A DNA stretch of 64,000 nt from contig JAAVVG010000013.1 of NCBI GenBank assembly GCA_012976225.1, forward strand, positions 712,670-776,669. Direction: 5' to 3'. The position numbers were made by a program, and so were the translations under genes. The notes beneath the pieces were generated by a model. The model saw only the letters and a program-made list of their open reading frames with translations. It did not search any database and had not been told where the DNA came from. This document shows positions 24,134 to 35,633 of this stretch, piece by piece. Within the stretch, counting starts at the first letter, position 1, and each line of letters begins with the position of its first letter. The DNA is from Golubevia sp. BC0850. Lineage: Eukaryota > Basidiomycota > Exobasidiomycetes > Golubeviales > Golubeviaceae.

Positions 24134-27100
24134 ATGGCCAACCGAGGAGCTTACACTCAGCCAGCTGAGCAAGATTCTTTCATCAACGGACAGCCTGCAT
24201 CAGGTAACCCCTACACTTATGAGAAGCCAAGATCTGGAAAGCGTAACAAATGGTTATGGATCGGTTTACCCATTCTATTAATCGTTGTCATCTTAGCAGC
24301 AGTCTTAGGTGGAGTCTTGGGTTCAAGAGCAAGCAATGATGATTCAAACAACTCCTCAAATTCAGCCAGCGACAATGGATCAAACAATGGTGGAACAGGT
24401 ACAAGTACTGTTACAGCTACCGATACTCAACCTTGGATCTCTGGTGCTGCTTCCAACATTCCAAACAGCATCAGCGAATCAACTATCAAGTTGGCCTCGG
24501 CTGCTGCAAAGTTAGGAGGGAATGATGACCTCCTCTTTGCTGGAACCGACATTTACTCTAATCCTTACTTCAAACCTGCTGCTTCAAAAGCCTCTTCTCC
24601 GACTCTGCAAGGTAACTCTGTTGGAAACTGTGCTGCCGATCCATGGACTGCTACCAACTCTGTAACCGACTTAAGACCTCATCCAAGAATTATGGCAGCT
24701 GAGTATCAATGGGATTGTTTACCTTCCAAGATTGCAAATGATGCTTATTTAACTGCTTGGAATGCTTCTATTTTCAATAATGCTACTAGATGGGCATCTC
24801 AAGACCCAGTTGAGTACGTTATGGATGGTGGTTCAGGTATCTTGGATCCAGCAAGAGATGTTCAACAAAGATTAAAGGCTTGGGCTTATGCTTGGAGATT
24901 GTCTAAAGATCAAAAATGGGTTGATAGAGCTTTCCAAGAGATGCAGTATGTTTCTGGTAATGCTTCTGGTTCAAGTTGGGCTATTGGAAACGGTCAGAAT
25001 TGGAACCCAGGTCATTTCTTAGACACTGCTGAACTTACTGCTGCCTTTGGTATTGCTTATGATTGGATGTATGACGGTCTAACTGATCAACAACGTACTG
25101 ATATTATGTACACTATCTTGGAACAAGGTTTAGATCAAGGTGCTACTCAATATGCTAACAACGCTTGGTTCTTCCAACCGGTCTCTGGAAATGGAAATTG
25201 GAATTGCGTTACTAATGGAGGCTTGATGACTGGTGCTTTGGCAATTCAAGTGAGTCTTACTACCTGGACAGAGTTCTGGCAGAGCAGAGGGAGAAGGTCT
25301 GGAGGAAAGGAGGATCGCCAAGACTGAGATTGGATGGAGATTTAGTTCGGGGCATGGAAGAGATCTGATTTCCTAGCAGCAGTGATGATCAAAATAAGGT
25401 TGGATGAAAAAGGAGAAGAGGTGCAGGATCCGAAGACCCAAAGGACCAGCCATCTGACGACCCCTTCCTCCCTCCCTTTTGCCTTGTAGTCTGAAGACCC
25501 TACCGGAACTGCCAACTCCATCATCGGAAACTCAGTCGGAAACTTTGGAGCCAACTGCATGCGTGGAGTCTACGAAGATGGAACTTGGTCAGGTGAGTCT
25601 TGGTTTTCATTTCGATGAGTCGATCATGTCCTCTTTCCAAGTCTTACTCTTGCTCTTGTCCCCCCCCCCTTCTCTCTCTCTCTCTCTCTCTCTCTCGCTC
25701 TCTACAGAAACTCCAAACTATTGGTACTTTGGTACGAACGCACACGCCAGAGCTGTCTCTGCTTTGACTACCTCCACTGGTTCTGACCAAGGTCTTATGG
25801 CTATGAACCAAGACTTCACCAAGACCGGTCTATTCCACATGTACGTTTCTGGAAACGGTGGAATGTTCGCCTATGGAGACAATGGTCCAAACAAGTTCGC
25901 CATCTCTGCCAGTGAGTATTCCTTTCGAGCTACCTCTTTTCGCCGAATGTCTAGAGGATCTTTTCGACTCATCTCTCTGCTCTGCCTTTCTTCCTCTGCT
26001 TCCCAGACCAACTCTTCTACTACGCCAACCTCGAAGGAAACCCACTCTACTCTCTCTTCCAAAGAGACAGAGCTGACGCTGCTGATCCTCTTTCAATGAT
26101 CTGGTATCAACCAGAGACGAAGGGAGCCTTCTGGGATGGTCTACCTCTCGACAACTTCTTCTCAGCTGAGAACGGTTCTTGGGTCTCGATGAGATCTTCT
26201 TGGACCGATTTCACTGGAACCTACGTTGCGATGAAGTCTTCAATTCTAACCGACCATCAAACTCACGGAGATCTAGATGTCGGTGACTTCGTCCTCGATG
26301 CTATGGGAACCAGATGGGCTGGAGAATTCGGAAATGGTGAGTTCTGATTCCTCTTGGAGGAGTCGAAGGCTGTAATTTTGTAATGACCTCCCTTTCTTCT
26401 TTCTCTTTTTTCCACAGCCAACTACTTGTCAACCGACTACTTCAGTTCTGAAGCTCAAGATGCCCTTCGTTACGAGTACTACAGGAAAGGTACTCAAGGA
26501 CAAAACACTCTCATCATTGGAAACCAAAACCAGAGAGTCACTGCTCAACCTCAAAACAAATTCGAAACCACCAACGCAACTCAGAGCGTCGACATCGCTT
26601 ACAAGCCAGGTATCAACGACGTCGCCTACTTCACTACCGACATGTCTTCCGCCTATGACGCAGCTAATGGAGCTGTTCAGCGTGGAATCAGAATGCTCAA
26701 CGGACGTCGTCAAGTTCTAGTTCAAGACGAGATCGCCGCTTCTGTCACCGATTCCATCGTTTGGCAAATCAACACCAACGCTACCATCACTCTATCTGAT
26801 GACAAGCGTACTGCAACCATGAAGATCAAGGACCTCAAAGGAATCAACGCTGGATATCAAGTCGATGGAAGTTTGAACCAAGAACAGACTATGATCGCAA
26901 AGATCTTGGAACCTTCTGGAGCCACCTTCGAAGTAACCACTCCTCCTCAGCGTCTTTATGGAAACGATCCAAACACTGCTAGTGGAGAACAAGGAGATCA
27001 AGCCAACCCAGGTATCAGCACTCTCAGCATCAATCTCAGCGGTGGAAGTGATCAAACCATCGCTGTCGTCTGGCAACCACAATGGGCTGACCTATCTGAT

Positions 27101-27166
27101 GCAGACAAGGCCGATCCAAAATCAGTTCCACTTGCTCAGTGGTCTTTGATTTCTCACAACGCCTAA
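24134..27166 (+). CDS. Heparinase II/III-type polysaccharide lyase, membrane-anchored
   Basis: Predicted uronate-polysaccharide lyase with the two-part fold of heparinase II/III enzymes: an alpha/alpha toroid, then a beta-sandwich. Exons 24134-25249, 25490-25592, 25708-25911, 26007-26336, 26418-27166; about 833 aa. The N-terminus has a short cytosolic part, then one hydrophobic helix (KWLWIGLPILLIVVILAAVLGG, about residues 35-55, given here in two overlapping parts: KWLWIGLPILLI and LIVVILAAVLGG), then an Asn/Ser linker: a type II anchor, so the enzyme faces outside or the lumen. The toroid has AFGIAYDWMYDGLT and NNAWFFQPVSGNGNWNCV, the NWN region typical of the active site. The C-terminal part has LTDHQTHGDLDVGDFVLDAMG, matching the H..GDLDxGxFvLDAxG motif of the family. 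The substrate is unknown. Confidence 0.85.
25671..25696 (+). repeat. TC dinucleotide microsatellite in a lyase intron
   Basis: Thirteen TC units follow a run of nine or more C. The tract forms part of the pyrimidine tract before the acceptor at 25707. Confidence 0.9.
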
Positions 27167-27558
27167 ACGGATTCATCTTCTCAACTCTACTTCCCCTCTC
27201 TAGATCTTTCACCAATCTCCAACACACTCATTTTCCATCTGTACTTCTCAATAACTGCATACAGTCCCGCAAACTAATATGGACAATTGAACTTGCCATT
27301 GCTTTTCCCTCTATACACAAGTACAAATTTTCTCCTTTTCCCGGTCGTTTTTCTCTGCTTGTTCCTCCTCGCACTCTCAGTAGTCAATAGTTATCCAAAC
27401 TCTCTTTTTCCTTCCTTCTCTGCCTAATTTTGTTTTTGTCTTTCTTCTGTCTTCACTGAATCTTCAATTGTTTGGTCTTAGTTCTGAAGAGCGCGTCGAG
27501 TGTTTTGAAAAGGCGAGCGAAAATGACACCTGCTCTCTAGTGACTGCACAGGCAGAGT
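27167..27558. other. Intergenic: 3' UTR of the lyase gene
   Basis: This T/C-rich sequence follows the lyase stop. No convincing frame is seen, and nothing points to a structural RNA. Confidence 0.5.
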
Positions 27559-30500
27559 TTGCACAGGCAGAGTTTGAATCCCATCTCATCTTTGTTCTAC
27601 TCTTCTTTCCATAATCTCTTTCTTCCTTCTTCTCTATCTCTTCGATTCTCTTCAAAGCTTCAAGTGAGCAGGGGGGTAGCAAGCGCTTCTACGTCTCTAC
27701 CTCTAATAGTACCTAAACAGCTCCTCACAAAAGTATGCAATCTCGAACCAGAAACTCAAGTTAGCTTCAACAAGAAGTTGGGCTGGCTTCTTCAAGGAAT
27801 CATAAATGAACCTTCTGGAGAAATGCCATCCTTGGAGCATCAATTTCAGTCTCAAGTCACCGTTCAGCTAATAGACTGCCTGAGATCCTGCTTCTCGCCC
27901 ATGGGAAAAGGTTATTGGGAGTACCTCTAGGGAAAGGTGAGCAAAAAGAATGGCTTGAACCCCTGTTGGAAGGTAGACTAGAAGTACAAGGAAAAGAGAT
28001 CTCACTAGCAATGTCGGAAGGGGCTATGAGCGCGCAACTGATTTATGGGAAGACTGGAACGGATGTAAAGTTAATTGAGCCTTCCCCTGGAACAAGTCTC
28101 GGGGCCGGAAAACAAGTCTGGTGGCTCATCAAGGAAACGCTGGGAGAAGTCAATCATAAAGCCTTCAGTCAACTCAAGTTGACAGGCTCTGCAAAAACGA
28201 ACACTCTACCAAACCACTGGTTCAAGTCTGCTGAGAGAGCTTTAGCTTCCTACCTTATAGCTACTTGCTTTCCATCCGATCCCGCAAAGGTCATCAAGAC
28301 TTCAATCCGTTCTTCAAGAGAAAAGATATTTCTCGCCAATTCAGCGGCAGCTAGTTACGCTCTCTATCTTCTCGCTCCTAACAATTCGAAAGCGGAACTA
28401 TCCTCAGCCTCCATCAATCTACAAGGAACCTTAGAACTTCGTAATGCAAGATATAGCTCTCGTATCAGACCGAACTCTGAGCAGACGGTTCACTTCAAGC
28501 CTTCTGGAGGTGGGGAGGAAAGGATCTTCAAAGCAGAAAGAAACATAGGAAGACCTACTCGGTTGAAGGAGAAGGGAAAGAAGAAAGTTCTCACAGGAGA
28601 GTTTGAAATTAAGGGGAAAGAGGACAAGTCTCTCGCGGAAGCTAAGGCTCTAGAATAGATGCGCGACGTCATCAGGATAGATCCTTTAGCAAGACAAAGG
28701 TCAAGGGCTCCTTGGGACAGATCTGGACTCCTAAATCTTCTCCTGTTCAACCAGTCCTCTTCTTCGGTCCTCAAAGAGATGAGCGATTGGACTTTTGCCT
28801 CCCAAAGAAAAGAGTTCAAATCTCTGGAACGAGCAAGACTTAACCCAAGTCAAAGAAAAGCCGCTCAAACCATTCTTTCGCCGGACAGTGGTCGACTTTG
28901 TTTGATTCAGGCAGGGGCCGCCAGGTGAGTGTCTCTTTGCACCTTTCTCCTCTGTTCAAAGCTATTCTCAAATCGAGCTTTATTTATCCCTTTTCCCATC
29001 AGGAACCGGAAAATCTAATTTGATCGGGAAGTCTCGAAGCAATGGGTAGACTGGTCTCTAGGTGACGATTCGATTTATGCAGTCTGGTGAGCTACAGACC
29101 TTCGATTCCTTCATCTGGATCGGGTTACTTTTACTAACGCTTCTCTGTCTCACTTTTCAACTTTTCACTGATGTCGGAGCAATCTGGCGGTCCGTAACAT
29201 CACAGGGTCTCTGCTCAGACTCCGAGTGGATTTCAGATTGGTAGTCTCTTTCGACTTCGAGGTAAGTCTCAGAGATTTTGTCCTAATAGAATGTCCTCAA
29301 CCTTTGAATTTGACTTGAAGCTCTGTCTCGAGCTGAAACATGGCGTTTCTTTCCCTTTTCTTCGACAGTTTGAGTGGCACGATCATCTCTACGAATCTAT
29401 CAAAAGCAAAGTCACCGTCACCGATCAGATGAGAAGAGAAGACTTCCATGTCGAAACAGAGTTTCACGGAATCTCTATTATTCTCTGCATTCTAGCTTCA
29501 CTCTCTTCTCCCACTCTCGACAAAGGACCTCGCTCACTTCTAGTTCTCCGACCTCCTTGCCTTCTTTCAGTGGATGAAGCTTCTCAAGTACTTCTCAACA
29601 ACTACCCTCATCTTTTCAGTAGATTCTTCAGCACCTTAGATCGAGTCATTTCCATTGGAGACGACCGTCAGCTAGCTCCCTTCGGATCCGAGCAGATGAA
29701 GGAAGCAAGATCAGTCTTCGATGTTCCAGAACCTAGAAAGAAGGCTTTGTTCATGAACATAAGTTATCGACTCCAAAGAGGCCTAGGAGCTTTCATCAGT
29801 AGAAAAGTCCACGGAGGGAGATCGAGAAGTGGACCCAAGGTCTGGCAAGGGGGGTTTTAAAAGCTTTCTTCGTTTTGTTGACGTTGGGCGTGGGGAAGAA
29901 GCTATAGCTGGAAACAGCTTCAAGAATGTGAAAGAGTCAGAAATTATGATTAGAATCCTCAATCAATTGAAGCACGGATCAAGCTCTGATTACGAAAAGG
30001 TCAAGGTCATAACGTGAGTATCGAACTCAAGTCGCATTTCGTCTCACAAGGCTCTGACTTCTCTTTATCCCCTTCTCTTTTTTTCTGCAGATCCTACAAT
30101 GGACAAAGAGCCTTGATAGAAGATGATCTCAAGAAAATGAAGGGATTAGACTGGGAGAAGTAAGTTTGGTAAATCGAAGCGTTGTCTGGCAGCTCATGTT
30201 GAGAACTGATCCGTACCCCTTCTTTGCCCTTCACTTCTCCCTATAACAGCAAAGTGTTTTCCGCCGAATCCTTCCAAGGGAACGAATCCGAATATATAGT
30301 CGTATCAATAGTCAGAGGCGGATCCCCAAGTTCTTCAAGCGGATTCCTTTCAGTCATGAACCGAACCAACGTTCTACTCATTCGTACTTCCTTTGCCTCA
30401 ATCATCGTCACAAGCAAGCGTCTCGTTTTCGGAAAGGATAGAAATACTTTGGTTGGACAATTAGCTCGTTTAGCAGGTGATGAAATCTGGGTTTCTGAAC

Positions 30501-30568
30501 AGGGTGTGATGAATGGAAGAGCTGAATTTCCTAGGAAATGGAAGAATCAAGATCCTAGAGACTTGTGA
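27559..30568 (+). pseudogene. Decayed Upf1-like superfamily 1 helicase
   Basis: The remains carry the helicase motifs of Upf1-like SF1 ATPases: LNPSQRKAA (Q motif), LCLIQ..GPPG joined to GTGKSNLI (motif I), VDEASQ (II), IGDDRQLAPFG (III), SYNGQRALIEDD (IV), VFSAESFQGNESEYIVVS (V) and GFLSVMNRTNVLLIR (VI). Several lesions break it. A frame change occurs near 27860-27905 (stop at 27928-27930). An in-frame TAG is at 28656-28658. An extra GCAG at 28911-28914 wrecks motif I; without it the exon would splice at 28925/29005 in frame to give GPPGTGKS. Further frame changes lie near 29025 and near the run of six G at 29849-29854. Splice sites at 28925, 30014 and 30161 are still good, so decay is recent. 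Sequencing error is the alternative. If intact it would be an RNA/DNA helicase of unknown role. Confidence 0.7.
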
Positions 30569-30683
30569 TCTTGATAGAGTTAGGAGGGAGTAATAGAAGA
30601 AGAAGAAATACATTGCTTTGTCTGAGATACTGATACTGTTACAAAATTGAACTATGCCGTGATTTCGGTTGAGAATGTGTATT

Positions 30684-32181
30684 TCAAAGAGGTTTTGGAA
30701 CGATGGAATTGAACTGAACTGAGAAATGAAAAGGACCTTTGACTTGATCAGATTTAAAATCTCCATCTTCATTAATTCTTAACCAACCTTCAATCCACCT
30801 AAATTTCAGTCTCTCACCCCCATCCCCATCTCCGTCTTGACTTTCTCTTTCATTCTCCCATCTCCTCTGAACCAACATGGCACCTCTCAAAGTGTTTCTC
30901 TTAATTTTCTTTGGTTGGGTTTGAATAGGATCCAAAGTAAGGTGATAATCCACTTTGAAAGCTGCCCTGGAAGTAGAAGGAAAGAGTTTCAAATCTTCAG
31001 AAGAAGTAGAAAGTGATTTTGGGCTTTGATTGAGTTGAAGAAAACAATTTGTATAGATCAAAGGTGAATGGGTTGAAGTTTGAAGACTTTTGAGAGAAGA
31101 AAGGATTAGGGAATAAGGTAGAGAATGAGAAGGTGAGGTTGAAGTAGCGTTTGAAAGGGCTTCGAATCGGATTTTTGAGGCTGAATGGAAAGTTGGAAGC
31201 GCTGATACTAGTATCAAGGCTGAAGAAGAATTTTAGGATGGAAGAAAAAGGTAAGTCTCAGAAAAGTCGACTTCAAGAAAATGAGCTTAACCCCCCCCCC
31301 CCCCCCCCAACTCACAGACTTTCCTATCAGGACATCTCCTAAAAACCTCTTCTCTGGCAAGCTCGATACCAGCTATAGATTGAAATTCATCTTTAGGTCT
31401 CCAAATGATTAGACCTTCTAACCAACCTTTGACGATCTGATCCTTTTGGTTCTCATCAGGTAGATCATTTCCATCCACCACTTCTTGAGCTCTAAGGTAT
31501 TCAGCTATCCTCTTGCCTAAATGTTCCAATAACATTCGTTTCAATTTGGATACTGGGAACTTTCCATTCAGATCGAATAGTAGAATTGAGCGGTTTGGAC
31601 CTTTTCCACCTAAGATGAGTTCTTGAGGAGATTGATCCTGTTCTGAAGGTAGGTTCATCGAGTATGGTAGAAGTAATGTTAGACATAGGAATAATAGAAG
31701 CGAGGTTTTTCCGGATTTGGGAGGACCTTGTTTGAGGAGAAGTGAGGGGAAGAGGTGAGAATGATAAGGGGGGGGATCATGTTACGTAGGGAACTCACCT
31801 TGAATTTCAGTGGTTTTGTTCTCTTTTAGGATTCCTTGGTTCTCGGAGAACAAAGCATCCAGAGTTTCTAAGTAGGATGGACTTGGAAGTTGCTTTGGGA
31901 AGTAAAATAAGAGATCTCAGTGGCTGAGTTCTTCACTCTCTCTCGCTCCTCTTTCCCTGTTTCACCACATGAAGCACTACATGAAGCATGAAGCTTGACT
32001 TACATCCAAATCGAACAGCTAATTCCACGCATCCAGAGCAGGGGTAGAGGAAAGTCAGTAGAAGAACAGAATTCGAAATAGAGAGCCGAAGTTGGATTGA
32101 GGTTCTCACCTGACTTGCATTCTCGGCTTGAATCTCTGAGAGGATTTTCTGAACGGCAATGGTTTGAGTTACATCGGTCAT
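30684..32181 (-). CDS. RecA-fold RAD51 paralog, XRCC2-like
   Basis: Five exons on minus: 32181-32110, 32018-32004, 31892-31799, 31726-31316, 31219-30684; about 375 aa. Across the exon 3/4 junction it reads EIQGPPKSGKTSLLLFLCL: a RecA-type Walker A (GPPKSGKTS) preceded by the EI.GP.GSGKT context of RAD51 paralogs. Then come SILLFDLNGKFPVSKLKRML (the strand with D.(D/N)G.F seen in XRCC2) and KVSLILVSALPTFHSASKIRFEAL (Walker B-like region without a clear Asp). Near the C-terminus are RWIEGWLRI and other beta-type segments. XRCC2 works with other RAD51 paralogs in homologous recombination. Exon 2 is 15 nt and its acceptor partner ends in AAAG, so the N-terminus is less sure. An 18-C run sits just inside the last intron. 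Another RAD51 paralog is possible. Confidence 0.55.
31291..31308. repeat. 18-base poly-C tract (poly-G on the gene strand)
   Basis: A homopolymer of 18 C on plus lies 7 bases inside the last intron of the XRCC2-like gene, directly after its GTGAGTT donor. It is prone to length change and to assembly error. Confidence 0.95.
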
Positions 32182-32455
32182 CGTTATCTGCGCAGAGAAA
32201 TAGAGAAGATGGAGTCAAACGGAGAAGGAAAGGAAAGGAAGGAACAGGTTGAAAGGCTAGGATTCGAAAATCAAAGTCGAATGTTATTCTGTTCTCGAAT
32301 CCTATTTAAACCACCTCTCCTCTCTCCATCTTTTCTTTACGCTCTTTTAAATCTCTGGTTCTCTAATCGTCTCGTTCTCCAATTACTAGCAGCTACTTCT
32401 GCTTTAGATCAATCTCAAAGCCCTCAAATACCCCAATCATCCAATTCATTGAGCC
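32182..32455. promoter_or_regulatory. Shared divergent promoter region
   Basis: Only 274 bases separate the ATGs of the XRCC2-like gene (minus) and the five-TM protein gene (plus). The region must hold both promoters and leaders. No TATA box or named site is obvious. Confidence 0.5.
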
Positions 32456-33747
32456 ATGACTACTCCTGTGACTAGAGCTTATCCAATGAGAGCAGATTGT
32501 GGAAGGAGATATGATAACAATCTGGTGAGCATTCGAATAGATATTGTAGAGAGAGAAAGAGAAGCAGAGGTTGGAAAGGGCGACTATCAAAAGAGACAGA
32601 AAGAGAACATCTGAGCAGCGAGTGTTGGATGATGAAAGCATCCAATACCCTCACTCTCTCGAAAGATTCGGATCAGATTTCTTCACGAGCTACCGTGCTC
32701 TAAAAGTATAGGAGAATTCAAGTGGAAGCTCAGCGAAAGCACTCAGATGTAACCTCTCTTATCAAAACCACGGCATCCTCCCTAAACCCCAACTCTCCCC
32801 TCTCTCATCTCCCAGTCATTCACAGGTCTGACCAATTCACTCCCTCACACCTGTTTTGAAGATGTAATTTTAGTTCCACTAGCAACTTGGGTTCTCTTAG
32901 TCTTGCTTCTAGCCCTACTCCTTCCAATCTATTTATCTTGTCGAAAATCTCCTACCGCCAGTCCAAAGACTCCACTTCAAAGGTACAATTATTCAAGTAA
33001 TGCTGAATTCAGAGCAAAGTTATTAGGAACCAGTAGTCATTCTTCTGAGAAAGTAGAGGGACTGGGAATGGAAGAACCTATTCCAACTCAAAGAACTGGT
33101 TTCATGACTAATTTCCCAAAAGTAGCTAAAGTTTTGGCAATAGTCTATATCTTGTTGGTTTTGGCTAGCTTGTTGATGAGTGAGTATTGTCTCTTTCTCT
33201 TTCACTTTACCTCTTTGATGTTCTCGTTGCTCACTCTCTCTTTCTCCCCCCCCCTTCTCTCTTTCTCTCGCGCTCTTCCTCAGACATCTTAGAGATCGTT
33301 CGTCTCTATCTAGCATCTCGTGGAGCAGGTTTACTTCCTTTCACTCTAGCTGGTATCATTCTAGTCATCATTCTTCTACATCTACGTTTACCTCATCAAG
33401 TTAGACCTGTCTCTTCTCTTGTCATCCTGATTTTCTGGTCTTTAAGTATCGCTTTCACTTCAGTCAAATTGGCCACTTTGAACAAATTGGCGGATGTTGA
33501 GAGTAGGGACGGTTCTGAATATTTGAATTCTGGTGAGTTAGAAGAAGAAAGGAGCCTTTGGAACCACCATTTGAAGAAGTTGTTTTCTGACGCCTTGGTT
33601 TCTATCTCCTTTCCTCTCTCTGAAGATCAACAATTAGATGTAGGAGTTTATATTGGATTATATGGAATCGCTTGGTTGGTTGAAGTTTATCGTTTGTTCT
33701 ATGCTATTGCTGAACGTAAGAAAGTTTCAGCTGCTACTTCAATTTAG
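32456..33747 (+). CDS. Five-TM membrane protein resembling the TMD0 of ABCC transporters
   Basis: Exons 32456-32524, 32816-33179 and 33293-33747 encode about 295 aa. After CGRRYDNN comes LPHTCFEDVILVPLATWVLL, like the CFE(D/N)..L start of the N-terminal TMD0 in Ycf1/MRP-type ABC transporters. Five hydrophobic helices follow: VILVPLATWVLLVLLLALLL, VLAIVYILLVLASLLM, LLPFTLAGIILVIILLH, SSLVILIFWSLSIAFTSVKL and VYIGLYGIAWLVEVYRLFYA. Five TMs with an extracytosolic N-terminus is the TMD0 plan. The protein stops at 33747 with SAATSI and no core transporter, Walker A or ABC signature follows in the next kilobases, so this is a free-standing TMD0-like protein or the remnant of a transporter. The frame is clean, which favours a real small protein. 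Vacuolar or plasma-membrane location is inferred only from the resemblance. Confidence 0.6.
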
Positions 33748-34488
33748 GTCCATCATCTCCTTCAAAGGCTTGGTCTTTATCTCTTCCAACTTCCTTCTTC
33801 TTTAAATTTCTGCCACTTGTTGGATAAGATAATCTATTTCGTCTTTATTAAATCCCAAAAAACACTTTCTGAATCGCTTAATTTTCCCCATAACTTGTAC
33901 AAGATACCACAAAAAGCCTTCGACTCTTTCGTCTTCTCTCTTTTGATACCAAATATTTTCAATTGGATAAACAGATCAATCTCATCAATCGGACTTTTTG
34001 GTTACCTACCAGGTGTGGAACCTCAAATTCGTCTGTCTTTGTTCAACGTTGAGTTCCCTAACCAAGCAAGCTACCCGGCAAGAGACAATGACGGATAGAA
34101 CAGAAACACGCAAGACTTGAAAGTGCTCACGAAAGAAAAACAAAGAAGAAACAAAGTTACAGAAAAGTGGTCCCTAAGTTCGAATACTTCCTTTCCCAAT
34201 TTCCAGCCATCTGCTCAGCGATTTCCGACTTCTTCAAATACTCCGCTAACTTCGACAGTGGGTGATCCACCGCTTCCTCAGCTTCTTTACCCAGAAGCTG
34301 TATGTCCTCAGCTTTGAGAGTGCCTTTTCTTTCCCAAAGTGCGAGAAGTGTTGGGTGTAGAGCTTGAACAGGTGGACCCCATAGCTTCCAATCAGGAGAG
34401 TGAAGACGAAGTACCTTTTCCCCAACTGTTGTGTTGGGAACGCAAGAAAGGCGAGGCAAAATTGCAACGACGACATCTCTTCCTCCTT
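33748..34488. other. Intergenic, with a coding-like frame downstream of F-box gene 2
   Basis: 33748-34156 looks like 3' UTR sequence. From 34492 to 34157 on minus there is an open frame with regular, protein-like composition (RLHSPDWKLWGPPVQALHP, then a charged helix AEYLKKSEIAEQMAGNWERK). It follows the F-box gene directly but in another frame. It may be the original C-terminus of that gene, lost by a frameshift or joined by a splice I could not resolve. Confidence 0.4.
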
Positions 34489-35633
34489 TCATTCCACGAT
34501 CCCTTGCACGTCCAGATGATCCAACGAGTCTGATAAATTGATCGTTTTGACCGACAACTCGAGTTGTCTCTCCAGCAAAGGTCCTTCTACGACCCTTTCT
34601 GCTTCATCCAGAACGCTCCCCATGTCTCTGAACGCTGGACCCAGATGGTATATCATCATCTTCTGGATGCGCTTGGAAAGGAGCCACAGTGGCGCTGGAG
34701 GAGAAGTCGAAGGCAAATGGCGATTAGGACCGTCACTCACAAAGAGGGAGAAAATTAAAAGACTCACTTGGAGTATGAAGCTCGCCTGCAGGAGGCAGAG
34801 GGAGGAAATAGTCTTCTTCACAAGTAGCCGGAGAGAAAGTGAGAGTTCGAATCGAATCCAACGTCTCCAGGTGTTTGATGACAGAAGACGACAGGGGAAC
34901 ACTGTAGGTCAGCCAACGGAGAGTGTGGAGCTTGGTGAAAGAGTGAAATATCTCCTCTAAAACCGTCTTCAGATCTTGAGGACTCTTGAAGTTGGGATCT
35001 GGCTGGACTAGCTAGACAGTATCTTCGGAACTCTCTATGTAGCTCTTTCCAAGCAAGCGGATTCCTGACTGAAACCTCTCGCTCCAAGTCTTTCATCGCT
35101 CGATTGGTGAACATCCTGTCCATAGCTTCGGAAGGAATGACTTGACCCGACCAGAGGTTTGCACCAACGTAGAGTTCAAAGGTGTGAACGTAAGACCCGA
35201 GTGCTGGATTCATCTGAATTACTCTCCAGTATTGAGTATAATCTATTTTAAACCAGACTAATAAAATAAGATATACATAGATCTAGAGTCTGGAAATCAA
35301 GATATTCTCTTGAAGTATTTGATGAAGACGTTCCGAAGAGGCGTGGGAGATGGTGAGTCCGTATCCTCGAGCAGACCCGAGAAAGAGCTAAGATGGCATC
35401 GAATTCCACCTCTTCCTCTTCTTGATGATGGACCCGATCAAATGGGAAGAGGGTGTAGAACTTGCCCCGATCTTCTCTACCTGTCCAGATGTGATCCAGT
35501 ATTTCACTGAAGTGCGAATGGAAAAAAGTGAAGGTGGGCTGACAACAGACAAAGACAATGCCAGCTCTCGATCCGAAACTCACCTGAGGATATCAGGAGT
35601 GACAATCTTGTCTTTGAAGACGACAATCGACAT
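34489..35633 (-). CDS. F-box/LRR-like protein 2
   Basis: Five exons on minus fit by phase: 35633-35584, 35506-35254, 35213-35076, 35011-34768, 34694-34489; about 296 aa. The early part resembles an F-box: TPDILRSEILDHIW, LALSRVCSRIRTHHLPRLF. It is followed by LRR-like blocks: FISLMNPALGSYVHTFELYV, FHSFTKLHTLRWLTYSVP, HLETLDSIRTLTFSPATC and RQLELSVKTINLSDSLDHL. Intron 2 (GTTTAA donor, 40 nt) and intron 3 (GTTTCA donor) are weak but are needed to follow the obvious coding frame. The frame closes at 34489, though protein-like sequence continues to 34157 in another frame, so the gene may be damaged. A role as an SCF adaptor is inferred from the F-box only. It lies head to head with the unrecognised plus-strand gene at 36224. 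Confidence 0.5.

Noticed and set aside
32456-33747. Full-length ABC transporter
   Set aside because: No Walker A, signature motif or second membrane domain occurs downstream; only TMD0-like sequence is present.
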